DNA from: JAAYEA01 sp012689325
GTDB lineage: Bacteria > Chloroflexota > Anaerolineae > JAAYEA01
DNA length: 54,533 nt
Assembly: GCA_036841525.1 (NCBI GenBank)
Contig: DAITVZ010000029.1
Span: forward strand, 1 to 54,533
Reading direction: 5' to 3'
A program made the position numbers and the translations under genes. The notes under the pieces were generated by a model, which saw nothing but the letters and a program-made list of their open reading frames with translations, ran no database searches and was not told the origin of the DNA. Below, piece after piece: positions 16,171-25,941 of this stretch (within the stretch, counting starts at the first letter, position 1; the number at the start of each line of letters is the position of its first letter).

Positions 16171-16287
16171 CTAGGGCCCGGGCTTCTTACCTTCATGGGC
16201 AGCGATGAGCAGCATGCACAACGCGTGCACGCTGTGCGTGCTCCACGCGCGGCTGTCCATAAGCGATCGGACCTGCTGATTGCCCAC
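16171..16287 (-). CDS. Putative lysine-operon leader peptide (38 residues)
   Basis: A GTG-started ORF of 38 codons with a near-ideal CGGAGG six bases upstream. It encodes an N-terminus V-G-N-Q-Q-V-R-S and a hydrophobic middle (A-L-C-M-L-L-I-A-A). It ends H-E-G-K-K-P-G-P, then TAG. The two Lys codons (AAGAAG) are the only ones in the peptide and lie three codons before its end, followed by the slow-translating Pro-Gly-Pro. The ORF sits between the operon promoter and the terminator at 16081-16134, the standard arrangement for ribosome-mediated attenuation. Leader-peptide attenuation of a lysine cluster is known for Thermus thermophilus. Whether this peptide senses Lys-tRNA or stalls by itself is open. 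Confidence 0.65.
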   Translation of the reverse strand: MGNQQVRSLMDSRAWSTHSVHALCMLLIAAHEGKKPGP

Positions 16288-16303
16288 CAAAATCCTCCGT
16301 AAC

Positions 16304-16356
16304 AAAAAGCGCTCACGAGAATGACCAATCTGCTGGGATCGGGTCTCTCCGAGCGC
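16304..16356 (-). terminator. First terminator-like hairpin of the lysine leader
   Basis: Minus-strand GCGCTC...GAGA pairs with TCTC...GAGCGC, followed by TTTTTG and then at once by the leader-ORF ribosome-binding site. It lies directly after the promoter, so two hairpins precede lysS. Confidence 0.55.
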
Positions 16357-16375
16357 TCCGCATCGAGATGGGGCT

Positions 16376-16404
16376 ATTCTAGCACCATATCCACGCAGAG
16401 TCAA
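16376..16404 (-). promoter_or_regulatory. lys operon promoter
   Basis: Minus-strand TTGACT (16399-16404), 17-base spacer, TAGAAT (16376-16381). It is divergent from the groESL promoter at 16480. Confidence 0.8.
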
Positions 16405-16443
16405 ATGGCCCGAGATCCCGAGTTCGGCGGCGGCGCGCGGGAT

Positions 16444-16471
16444 TTAGCAAACTCACCCCCGAGAGTGCTAA
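16444..16471. promoter_or_regulatory. Degenerate upstream CIRCE element
   Basis: The right arm GAGTGCTAA (16463-16471) is perfect. The left arm TTAGCAAAC (16444-16452) differs at two positions, with a 10-base spacer. With the perfect copy at 16518-16544 it brackets the groESL promoter. It also lies close to the lys promoter. Confidence 0.7.
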
Positions 16472-16479
16472 AATGGGAC

Positions 16480-16507
16480 TTGACAACGGGGCGTAAATGA
16501 GTATAAT
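16480..16507 (+). promoter_or_regulatory. groESL promoter
   Basis: Consensus TTGACA (16480-16485) and TATAAT (16502-16507) with a 16-base spacer. Confidence 0.9.
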
Positions 16508-16517
16508 TACCGGCGGA

Positions 16518-16544
16518 TTAGCACTCAGTCCAAAAGAGTGCTAA
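16518..16544 (+). promoter_or_regulatory. CIRCE operator (HrcA site)
   Basis: A perfect TTAGCACTC-N9-GAGTGCTAA, just downstream of the -10 box and covering the expected transcription start. HrcA bound here would block groESL until heat shock. hrcA itself is not in the window. Confidence 0.97.
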
Positions 16545-16582
16545 CACAAAAAAGAGAAGAAACCACAAGGAGGTAGACCGAG

Positions 16583-16876
16583 ATGTCCGTCAATCTCAAG
16601 CCATTGGCTGATCGCGTCGTGATCGAGCCCGTCGACAAAGAGGAAAAGACCGCGATTGGTATCTATGTCCCCGAGACCGCCAAGGAAAAGCCCCAGGAAG
16701 GTATCGTGGTGGCGGCTGGCCCGGGCAAGCTGTTGGATAATGGCACCCGCGCCCCGATGGAAGTCAAGGTCGGCGACAAGGTCGTCTACGCCAAGTATGC
16801 TGGCACCGAGTACAAGGTGGGCGACAAGACTTATCTCATCTCCACTGAAAAGGACATCCTCGCGATCGTCGGCTAA
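16583..16876 (+). CDS. groES: Co-chaperonin GroES
   Basis: A 97-residue protein of normal length that forms the heptameric lid of GroEL. It starts V-N-L-K-P-L-A-D-R-V-V-I and has the mobile-loop region K-T-A-I-G-I-Y-V-P around residue 25 and the conserved G-D-K-V-V-Y-A-K-Y-A-G-T-E near residue 68. AAGGAGG lies about 9 bases before the ATG. It is 57 bases ahead of groEL and shares its CIRCE-regulated promoter. Confidence 0.98.
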   Translation: MSVNLKPLADRVVIEPVDKEEKTAIGIYVPETAKEKPQEGIVVAAGPGKLLDNGTRAPMEVKVGDKVVYAKYAGTEYKVGDKTYLISTEKDILAIVG

Positions 16877-16933
16877 CCCTGACGAGCCCGCTTGCAATCT
16901 CACTTTCTGATATTCTAAGGAGGATACAGTAAC

Positions 16934-18562
16934 ATGGCTAAGCAGTTGAGGTTCTCTGAGGAAGCGCGTCGCTCCCTGAAGAACGGTATCGATATCATGG
17001 CCACCGCGGTCAGCACCACCCTGGGCCCCAAGGGCCGCAACGTTGCCCTGGACAAGAAATTCGGCGCCCCCACCGTGACCCACGACGGCGTCACCGTGGC
17101 CAAGGAGATCGAGCTGGCCGATCCGTATGAGAACATGGGCGCTCAGCTTCTGAAGGAAGCGGCCACCAAGACCAACGATATCGCTGGCGATGGCACGACC
17201 ACCGCTACCGTTTTGGCCCACAGCCTGGTGGTCGAGGGCCTGAAGAACGTCGCCGCCGGCGCCAACCCCATGCTCCTCAAGCGCGGCATCGAGAAGGCCA
17301 GCAGCGCCGTGGTTGAGGCGATCAAGAGCCAGGCTCGCGAAGTCAAGACCAAGAACGACATCTCGCACATCGCCGCCAACTCGGCCGCGGACGTCGAGAT
17401 CGGCAACATCATTGCCGACGTCATGGAAAAAGTGGGCAAGGACGGCGTCATTACCGTCGAAGAGTCCAAGGGTCTGGCTTTCGAGACCGAGTATGTGGAC
17501 GGCATGCAGATGGACCGTGGCTACATCTCGCCCTACTTTGCCACCGACCCCGAGACCATGGAATCCAACCTTGAGGATCCCTATCTGCTGATCACCGACA
17601 AAAAGATCTCGGCCGTCTCCGATATCGTCCCCATTCTGGAAAAGTTGGTCCAGATCGGCCGCCGCGAGTTGGTCGTCATCGCCGAGGACGTTGAGGGCGA
17701 AGCCCTGGCGACCCTGGTGCTGAACAAGCTGCGTGGCATGCTGAACTGCCTCGCGATCAAGGCGCCCGGTTTCGGCGATCGCCGCAAGGCCATGCTGGAA
17801 GATATCGCGATCCTCACCGGCGGCACCGTCATCAGCGACGAGATCGGCCGCAAACTGGATACCGTGACCATCAATGACCTGGGTCGCGCCGGCCGTGTCG
17901 TGGCCAACAAGGACGAGACCACCGTCATCGAGGGCAAGGGCTCCGAGAAGGGTATTAAGGGCCGCATTGATCAGATCAAGGCCCAGATCGAGACCACGAC
18001 CTCCGACTATGACCGTGAGAAGCTGCAGGAGCGCATGGCCAAGTTGGCGAGTGGCGTGGCTGTTATTCGCGTCGGCGCGGCCACCGAGACCGAGCTGAAG
18101 GAAAAGAAGCATCGCGTCGAGGATGCTCTGTCCGCGACCCGCGCGGCCGTCGAAGAGGGCATGGTTCCTGGCGGCGGCGTGGCGCTGATCAACGCCATCT
18201 CGGCGCTGGACGACATGGTTGGCGACTATGAGGACGAAACGACCGGCATCGCCATCATGCGCCGCGCGCTGCAGGCCCCGATGCGCAAGATCGCCGAGAA
18301 CGCGGGCCAGGACGGCGCCGTGGTTATCGAGACCGTCCGCCGCCTGCACGTGTCCGAGGGCAAGAACACCATCGCCTACGATGTGCTGGCCCAGGATTAC
18401 GGCGACATGTTCGACAAGGGCATCATGGACCCGGCCAAGGTTGTGCGCTCCGCCGTGGAGAACGCCGCCTCTATCGCCGCCATGATCCTCACCACCGAGG
18501 CGCTCATCACCGACGTCCCGGAGAAGGAAAAGGCCGCCCCCGCTCCCATGCCGGAGTACTAG
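16934..18562 (+). CDS. groEL: Chaperonin GroEL
   Basis: A 542-residue Hsp60 subunit of the ATP-driven folding chamber. ATP-site motifs D-G-T-T-T-A-T-V near residue 87 and G-G-G-V-A near 413 are present, and M-A-K-Q-L-R-F is a typical N-terminus. The C-terminal tail ends P-A-P-M-P-E-Y and lacks the Gly-Gly-Met repeats of Proteobacterial GroEL, which slightly alters the floor of the cavity. AAGGAGG precedes the ATG. A strong terminator follows at 18588-18621. Confidence 0.98.
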   Translation: MAKQLRFSEEARRSLKNGIDIMATAVSTTLGPKGRNVALDKKFGAPTVTHDGVTVAKEIELADPYENMGAQLLKEAATKTNDIAGDGTTTATVLAHSLVVEGLKNVAAGANPMLLKRGIEKASSAVVEAIKSQAREVKTKNDISHIAANSAADVEIGNIIADVMEKVGKDGVITVEESKGLAFETEYVDGMQMDRGYISPYFATDPETMESNLEDPYLLITDKKISAVSDIVPILEKLVQIGRRELVVIAEDVEGEALATLVLNKLRGMLNCLAIKAPGFGDRRKAMLEDIAILTGGTVISDEIGRKLDTVTINDLGRAGRVVANKDETTVIEGKGSEKGIKGRIDQIKAQIETTTSDYDREKLQERMAKLASGVAVIRVGAATETELKEKKHRVEDALSATRAAVEEGMVPGGGVALINAISALDDMVGDYEDETTGIAIMRRALQAPMRKIAENAGQDGAVVIETVRRLHVSEGKNTIAYDVLAQDYGDMFDKGIMDPAKVVRSAVENAASIAAMILTTEALITDVPEKEKAAPAPMPEY

Positions 18563-18587
18563 TCCGAGCGCGAGACCGTTTCGCACG

Positions 18588-18621
18588 CAGGCCCCCTGGA
18601 TTCAGGGGGCCTGTTCTTTTT
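18588..18621 (+). terminator. groESL intrinsic terminator
   Basis: Perfect 11-bp arms CAGGCCCCCTG / CAGGGGGCCTG with a 4-base loop, then TTCTTTTT. Confidence 0.92.
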
Positions 18622-18628
18622 GCGGCAA

Positions 18629-18668
18629 CAAAAAAAGGAGGCCGCCGATCCGAGTCGGCGGCCTCCTT
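18629..18668 (-). terminator. hsp20 intrinsic terminator
   Basis: 13-bp arms (AGGAGGCCGCCGA / TCGGCGGCCTCCT) with a 6-base loop, followed on the minus strand by a run of T. It is convergent with the groESL terminator. Confidence 0.9.
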
Positions 18669-18678
18669 GGTCAAGAGC

Positions 18679-19125
18679 CTATTTCTTGACGACTTTGATG
18701 CTCTTGGGCTTGATCTCTTCCGCCTTGGGCAGGGTGAGGGTCAGGACGCCATTCTCAAAGGAGGCCTCGGCCTTGTCCGTGTTCACGCCAGCGGGCAGAG
18801 ACAGCGCGCGGCTAAAGGAGCCGTACCGTACCTCGCGATAGTAATAGTTCTCGCGTTCCACTTTCTCTTCGCCTTTGCTCTCGCCCTTGATGTTCAGCGT
18901 GTCGCCCTGCACTGTGATCTCGATGTCCTGGGGGTTCACGCCCGGAACCGCGGCCTTGATCACCACCGCCTCGTCGGTCTCGAACATGTCCACCGCCAAG
19001 GGGTTGGTGTCAGCGGGCTCTGCGGAGCGGTAGGGGCGAACAAAGCTCTCCTCAAAGAGGCGATCCATCGCGTCTCGCAGAGAGATCAAGTCGTTGAAGG
19101 GTTCCCACCGTACCATGCTACGCAT
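18679..19125 (-). CDS. hsp20: Small heat-shock protein, Hsp20/alpha-crystallin family
   Basis: A 148-residue holdase that keeps unfolding proteins soluble until ATP-dependent chaperones such as ClpB act. The alpha-crystallin domain spans about residues 40-140, with the A-V-P-G-V motif, S-F-S-R-A-L-S-L-P and the G-V-L-T-L-T-L-P-K signature. The C-terminus has K-P-K-S-I-K-V rather than a clear I-x-I. The ATG at 19125 follows GGGAGG by seven bases and is preferred over an upstream ATG at 19143 that lies before this Shine-Dalgarno. It is transcribed divergently from cbpA and shares the operator region at 19171-19281. Confidence 0.95.
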   Translation of the reverse strand: MRSMVRWEPFNDLISLRDAMDRLFEESFVRPYRSAEPADTNPLAVDMFETDEAVVIKAAVPGVNPQDIEITVQGDTLNIKGESKGEEKVERENYYYREVRYGSFSRALSLPAGVNTDKAEASFENGVLTLTLPKAEEIKPKSIKVVKK

Positions 19126-19170
19126 CGTTGCACCTCCCATCATGCGTTTGTACTCGGATCAGGCAGTTCC

Positions 19171-19199
19171 AATATATCATATCCGCTGGGCGGTGTCAA
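19171..19199 (-). promoter_or_regulatory. hsp20 promoter
   Basis: Minus-strand TTGACA (19194-19199), 17-base spacer, TATATT (19171-19176). Confidence 0.85.
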
Positions 19200-19216
19200 G
19201 GTCTTTCTATTAGAGT

Positions 19217-19247
19217 TTTATAAGAATATTGAGCCCTTTCTTATAAA
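19217..19247. promoter_or_regulatory. Inverted-repeat operator between hsp20 and cbpA
   Basis: Perfect 10-bp arms TTTATAAGAA and TTCTTATAAA separated by 11 bases. The repeat is AT-rich in a GC-rich genome and lies between the -35 boxes of two divergent heat-shock promoters (17 bases from one, 5 from the other). It is neither CIRCE nor a consensus HAIR. HspR, encoded in the cbpA operon, is the natural candidate, by inference. Confidence 0.7.
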
Positions 19248-19252
19248 GTCTA

Positions 19253-19281
19253 TTGACAATCCGAGGTGAGGCGTCTATAAT
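19253..19281 (+). promoter_or_regulatory. cbpA-htrA-hspR promoter
   Basis: Consensus TTGACA (19253-19258) and TATAAT (19276-19281) with a 17-base spacer. An imperfect CTTGG-N9-CCAAG lies in the untranslated leader at 19321-19339. Confidence 0.88.
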
Positions 19282-19357
19282 AGGGCCATGCTGGCGGCGC
19301 ACTGCTCGCCTCTGACAGCGCTTGGGGCCAGGGTCCAAGTAACCTTTGCGATGGGAT

Positions 19358-20329
19358 ATGCCGAGTATGGACTATAAGGACTATTATAAAATCCTGGGCG
19401 TCGACCGCAACGCGCCGGAAAAAGACATCAAAAAAGCCTACCGCAGCCTGGCGCGCAAGTACCATCCCGACGTCAACCCAGGCGATAAGGCGGCCGAAGA
19501 GCGCTTCAAAGAGATCAATGAGGCGTACGAGGTGCTGGCCGACTCGGCAAAGCGCAAGAAATACGACGAGTTCGGCAGCTCCTGGCAGCAGTATCAACGC
19601 GCGGGCGGGGATCCTGGCGGCTTTGATTGGAGCCAATGGGCAGGCCGGGCGCAGCCTGGCGGCCAGCGCGTTCACACCGAGTATGTGGATATCAACGATA
19701 TCCTGGGCGGCTTGGGCGGCCGGGGCCGCGGCAACGGCGGCTTTTCCGACTTTTTCGAGGCGCTCTTTGGCGGCGCGGCCGGGCGCGGCGGCAACTGGCA
19801 GGCCCAGGCGCAGCCCGCACGGGGCCAGGATTTCGAGCAGGTGGTCGAGATCACGCTGGAAGAAGCGATGCGCGGCACGACCCGCCTGCTGCAGGCCGAT
19901 GGGCGCCGCCTGGAGGTCAAGATTCCCGCGGGAGTTGACACCGGGTCGCGCATTCGCATGGCCGGCGAGGGCGCGGAAGGCATGGGCCGGGGGCCCAAGG
20001 GCGACCTCTACCTGCGCGTGCAGGTTCAGCCCCATCCGCGCTTTCAGCGGGAGGGCGACGACCTGCGGACCTCGGTCCCCGTGGACCTGTATACCGCAGT
20101 CCTGGGCGGAGAAGTGCGCGTGCCGACCCTGACGGGTAATATCATGCTCAAGGTTCCCCCGGAGACGCAGAATGGCCGCGTCTTCCGGCTGAAGGGGCAG
20201 GGGATGCCTCGCCTCAAGTCGCCCGATGAGCGCGGCGACCTGCTGGCGACGGTGGAGGTGACGCTGCCCAGCAACTTGAGCGGCAAGGAAAAAGAGCTAT
20301 TTCAGGATCTGGCGCAGCTGCGCGCCTGA
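19358..20329 (+). CDS. cbpA: DnaJ-family co-chaperone, CbpA type
   Basis: A 323-residue J-domain protein. The J domain occupies residues 1-70 with Y-H-P-D-V-N, the HPD motif that stimulates DnaK ATPase. A Gly/Phe-rich stretch follows to about residue 130, then the two C-terminal substrate-binding domains. The four CxxCxGxG zinc modules of classical DnaJ are missing, so it is the CbpA/DnaJ type B form. Start choice is uncertain: a TTG at 19346, ATG at 19358 and ATG at 19367 are in frame, and none has a clear Shine-Dalgarno. It is first in the unit with htrA (18-base gap) and hspR. dnaK and grpE are not in the window. Confidence 0.92.
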   Translation: MPSMDYKDYYKILGVDRNAPEKDIKKAYRSLARKYHPDVNPGDKAAEERFKEINEAYEVLADSAKRKKYDEFGSSWQQYQRAGGDPGGFDWSQWAGRAQPGGQRVHTEYVDINDILGGLGGRGRGNGGFSDFFEALFGGAAGRGGNWQAQAQPARGQDFEQVVEITLEEAMRGTTRLLQADGRRLEVKIPAGVDTGSRIRMAGEGAEGMGRGPKGDLYLRVQVQPHPRFQREGDDLRTSVPVDLYTAVLGGEVRVPTLTGNIMLKVPPETQNGRVFRLKGQGMPRLKSPDERGDLLATVEVTLPSNLSGKEKELFQDLAQLRA

Positions 20330-20347
20330 TACCAAAGGTAGGGCAAG

Positions 20348-21670
20348 ATGACGGCAAGGCGTGGAATGGCGGCTCTCTTGGCAGCATGGTTGACGATGCT
20401 TCTGGTCTCGGGCTGCGGCCTGGCCGAGTGGGCCGATCTGGCCCAGTCGCTGCTGGATGGGGCTACCCCTCAGGTGGTGGTGGTCACGGCCACGGAGCCT
20501 GCGCCGACCCGAGCGGTGACGGAGCAAGTGGACCTGGCCTTCCCCGTTACGGCAACGCCGGATGCGGCCAGCGCCCAGCCAACGCCGACGCCGATCGTGG
20601 TGGAGCGGATCGTGGTGGTTACGGCCACGCCCGATCCCGCCTCTGTGGCGCCGCTCGCTTCCGCGCGAGATATCGAGGAGGAGCTGGTCATCGCGGTGTA
20701 CGAGCGGGTGGGGCCTTCGGTGGTCTTTGTGACCAGCGAGTTCTACTATTATGACCGCTTCTGGGGCCAGCAAACCGAGTCCGGCAGCGGGTCCGGGTTC
20801 ATCCTGGACACGGCCGGGCATATCGTGACCAACAACCACGTCATCGAGGATGCGGATAGCGTCGAGGTCAAGCTGGCCGACGGGACGACGGTGCTGGCCG
20901 AGGTCATCGGGACCGATCCCTATAGCGACCTGGCCGTGCTCAAGGTCGATCTGCCGCCGGACAAGCTGCGCCCCGTCGAGTTGGGCGAGTCGGCGACGCT
21001 GCGGGTGGGGCAGCGGGCCATCGCCATCGGCAACCCGCTGACCTTGGAGCAGAGCGTCAGCGTGGGCGTGATTAGCGCGCTGGGGCGCGAGCTGGCCGGC
21101 GAGGAGGGCGAGCGCGCCTTGTACGACATGATCCAGACCGATGCGGCGATCAACCCGGGCAACTCGGGCGGGCCGCTGTTGGACTCGCGCGGGCGGGTCA
21201 TTGGCGTCAATACGGCGATCCCTAACGTGACCGGCGCGTCCATCGGCATCGGCTTTGCCGTTTCGGTGGACACGGTCAGGCGCGTCGTGCCGGCGCTGAT
21301 CGAGACCGGGCACTATGCCCACCCGTGGCTGGGCTTTGATGGCGCGACGGTGACGCCGGGGCTTGCCGAGCTACTGGAGCTGCCGGTGGACTATGGGGTG
21401 CTCATCCTGAGCCTGGATCGCACCAGCCCAGCTTATCAGGCAGGGTTGCGGGGCCCCAGCCGAGAGGTGATCATCTACCGGCGGAGGGTTCCTGTGGGTG
21501 GGGATATCGTCATCGGCATCGATGGGATCAAGATCCTGACCATGGATGACCTCAATCGTTACCTGGAGACCCAGAAAAGGGTCGGAGATACGGTCAAGGT
21601 CACCGTCGTGCGGGATGGAAACACGCTCGAGGTCGAGGTGCAGCTGGCGGATGTGCCGCCAAGCTCCTAG
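20348..21670 (+). CDS. htrA: HtrA/DegP-type serine protease with PDZ domain
   Basis: A 440-residue lipoprotein protease for damaged envelope proteins. The signal peptide ends V-S-G-C (Cys23). A Thr/Pro/Ala linker to about residue 105 is followed by the trypsin-like domain with catalytic His164 (T-N-N-H-V-I), Asp194 (Y-S-D-L-A-V) and Ser273 (G-N-S-G-G-P-L), all present. One PDZ domain occupies about residues 335-430. In the PDZ the usual G-D-x-I reads G-G-D-I-V-I-G-I-D-G. It sits between cbpA and hspR in the heat-shock unit, which fits a stress-induced protease. Confidence 0.95.
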   Translation: MTARRGMAALLAAWLTMLLVSGCGLAEWADLAQSLLDGATPQVVVVTATEPAPTRAVTEQVDLAFPVTATPDAASAQPTPTPIVVERIVVVTATPDPASVAPLASARDIEEELVIAVYERVGPSVVFVTSEFYYYDRFWGQQTESGSGSGFILDTAGHIVTNNHVIEDADSVEVKLADGTTVLAEVIGTDPYSDLAVLKVDLPPDKLRPVELGESATLRVGQRAIAIGNPLTLEQSVSVGVISALGRELAGEEGERALYDMIQTDAAINPGNSGGPLLDSRGRVIGVNTAIPNVTGASIGIGFAVSVDTVRRVVPALIETGHYAHPWLGFDGATVTPGLAELLELPVDYGVLILSLDRTSPAYQAGLRGPSREVIIYRRRVPVGGDIVIGIDGIKILTMDDLNRYLETQKRVGDTVKVTVVRDGNTLEVEVQLADVPPSS

Positions 21671-21692
21671 CGACCTGTGGAGGGGTAGGATC

Positions 21693-22043
21693 GTGGATAG
21701 CAGCGCTGCTTATGAAGAGCCTTTGTACTATATCAGCGTGGTGGCCAAGATGCTGGACTTGCACCCGCAGACGTTGCGGAACTATGAGCGCCTGGGGCTG
21801 GTTGGCCCCAAGCGCTCCGATGGCAATGTTAGGCTGTACTCCCAGCGCGATGTGGATCGCCTGCACAAGATCAATCGACTGACGGTCGAGCTGGGGGTGA
21901 ACCTGGCGGGCGTCGAGGTGATCCTGAACCTTTTGGATCGTATCGATGAATTGCAGGACGAAATCTCGAGAAGCCAAGCGCAGTTCGAACGCGAATTGGG
22001 CGATCTGCGCCGGCGGGCTGGTTCTGGCCCAGCCGAGTCGTGA
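21693..22043 (+). CDS. hspR: MerR-family heat-shock regulator, HspR type
   Basis: A 116-residue regulator starting at a GTG (21693) that follows GGAGGGGTAGG. The MerR winged-helix domain carries the HspR signature Y-Y-I-S-V-V-A-K-M-L-D-L-H-P-Q-T-L-R-N-Y-E-R-L-G-L-V and the later G-V-N-L-A-G-V. A short coiled coil follows. HspR proteins repress dnaK, clpB and hsp20 genes and are usually co-encoded with a DnaJ protein, as here. No cysteine or metal-binding segment typical of metal-sensing MerR proteins is present. It probably autoregulates through the divergent region at 19171-19281. Confidence 0.9.
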   Translation: MDSSAAYEEPLYYISVVAKMLDLHPQTLRNYERLGLVGPKRSDGNVRLYSQRDVDRLHKINRLTVELGVNLAGVEVILNLLDRIDELQDEISRSQAQFERELGDLRRRAGSGPAES

Positions 22044-22142
22044 GCGTGTCGATCTAGTCCGGTTGTGGTGCTGGGGTCTAGGCTCTCAGGGGCGATAGAG
22101 GAGCGGCAAGGAAAGCCGCGAGCACGCACAAAGGAGACAGAG

Positions 22143-23231
22143 ATGATCAGTCGACAAGACCTACAGGCGTTGGTGGATTTCCAGCAGAGCGAGAATCTGG
22201 TGTTGAGCGTCTATCTGGACACGGACCTGAGCCGGCAGGCCAAGGAGCGGTGCCGGCTGGTGCTCCGCGACAAGCTGCAGCAGGTGGCCGACAAGAGCCT
22301 GGCCCAGGACGTCAGCCGGATCGAGCGATTTCTCGATTATGAGTACGACTGGCAGGCCAAAGGGCTGGTGGCCTTTAGCTGCCACAAGTGTGACCTCTGG
22401 CAAGCGTGGCCGATCGAGGTTCCCGTGCCGACGCTGGTGTTCGCGGCGGAGCGGCCCTATCTGAAGCCTCTGACGGATTTGCTGGACGAATACGAGCCCT
22501 ATGGCGTCATCCTGGTGGATCAGGAGGGCGCGCGGCTGTTTCGGGTCGAATTGGGTGAGATCATCGAGGAGAGCGAGTCCTTGGGCGAGGCGATCAAGCG
22601 CCACAAACAGGGGGGCTGGTCCCAGGCGACCTATCAGCGCCGTGTGGATAAGCAGATCATGCAAAACCTGAAGGCGGTGGCCGAGGCGGCCACGGATCTG
22701 TGCAAGGAGCATACTTGCGCGACGCTGATCTTGGCCGGGGCCGATGAAACCCTGGCGCAGTTCCAGCCGCTGCTGCCCACGCACCTGCAAAAGGCGATCA
22801 TCGGCAGCGTTCCGGCCGATATGCAGTCCACCAGCGCTGAGGTTCTATCCAAGACCCTGGAGTTGGCGCTGGAGGACAAGCACAAAAAAGAAGACGCTCT
22901 GGTGCTCCAGGCCGTGACCGCCGCGGCGAAGGGCGAGGCTGCCGTGATGGGGCTGGCCGACACCGCCTATGCGACCCGCGAGGGGCGCGTGCGCGTCCTG
23001 GTGGTGGAGCAGGGCTATGAGGCCCCCGGCGCGCTTTGCGAGAACTGCGGCTATGTGGCCCCGACGCAGGGGCAAAAGTGCCTCTTTTGCGGCCACAGCA
23101 TGCGCCCGGTGGGCAATGCCGTGGACTTGGTGACGCAAAAGGTGCTCGATTCCGGAGGCAAGGTTCGCGTGGTGGCGGGCAATGACAAGCTGGCGGAGAG
23201 CGGCCACATCGGCGCGCTCTTGCGGTACTAG
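22143..23231 (+). CDS. eRF1/Vms1-like (VLRF1, baeRF) release-factor-fold protein with zinc ribbon
   Basis: A 362-residue protein resembling the bacterial archaeo-eukaryotic-release-factor families (baeRF/VLRF1). The key loop reads H-K-Q-G-G-W-S-Q-A-T-Y-Q-R-R at about residue 160, in the place where eRF1 has Gly-Gly-Gln and Vms1 a GxxQ-type motif. Release-factor Domain-2 and Domain-3-like alpha/beta segments follow. A C-terminal zinc ribbon has C-E-N-C-G-Y and C-L-F-C-G-H (four Cys). ATG at 22143 follows AGGAGACAG; the frame is open to 22065. It lies between hspR and clpB, so a role in freeing peptidyl-tRNA on stalled ribosomes during heat stress is a reasonable inference. The biochemical activity is unproven. 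Confidence 0.75.
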   Translation: MISRQDLQALVDFQQSENLVLSVYLDTDLSRQAKERCRLVLRDKLQQVADKSLAQDVSRIERFLDYEYDWQAKGLVAFSCHKCDLWQAWPIEVPVPTLVFAAERPYLKPLTDLLDEYEPYGVILVDQEGARLFRVELGEIIEESESLGEAIKRHKQGGWSQATYQRRVDKQIMQNLKAVAEAATDLCKEHTCATLILAGADETLAQFQPLLPTHLQKAIIGSVPADMQSTSAEVLSKTLELALEDKHKKEDALVLQAVTAAAKGEAAVMGLADTAYATREGRVRVLVVEQGYEAPGALCENCGYVAPTQGQKCLFCGHSMRPVGNAVDLVTQKVLDSGGKVRVVAGNDKLAESGHIGALLRY

Positions 23232-23237
23232 CCTGGC

Positions 23238-23274
23238 GGCTCCCAGGGGCACGGCGACCACGCCCCTGGGAGCC
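23238..23274 (+). other. Stem-loop between the release-factor-like gene and clpB
   Basis: Perfect 13-bp arms (GGCTCCCAGGGGC / GCCCCTGGGAGCC) with an 11-base loop and no T run. It could be an RNA processing or stability element, or a weak terminator. clpB begins 42 bases later and no convincing promoter was seen in between. Confidence 0.6.
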
Positions 23275-23315
23275 TAGCTGATGGTCGCGAATCCGAGTTG
23301 ACGAGGTACGTAACG

Positions 23316-25925
<2,610 letters not shown>

Positions 25926-25941
25926 GAGTAGACCAGACAAG

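Noticed and set aside
16035..16404. Lysine riboswitch (L box) upstream of lysS
   Set aside because: The conserved L-box five-helix core was not recognised. A leader ORF plus terminator explains the region better.
16541..18586. 681-codon open frame antisense to groESL
   Set aside because: It is the mirror of a highly conserved GC-rich gene. It has no ribosome-binding site or recognisable domain.
23238..23274. Hairpin as intrinsic terminator before clpB
   Set aside because: No T run follows, so it was kept only as a stem-loop of unknown role.
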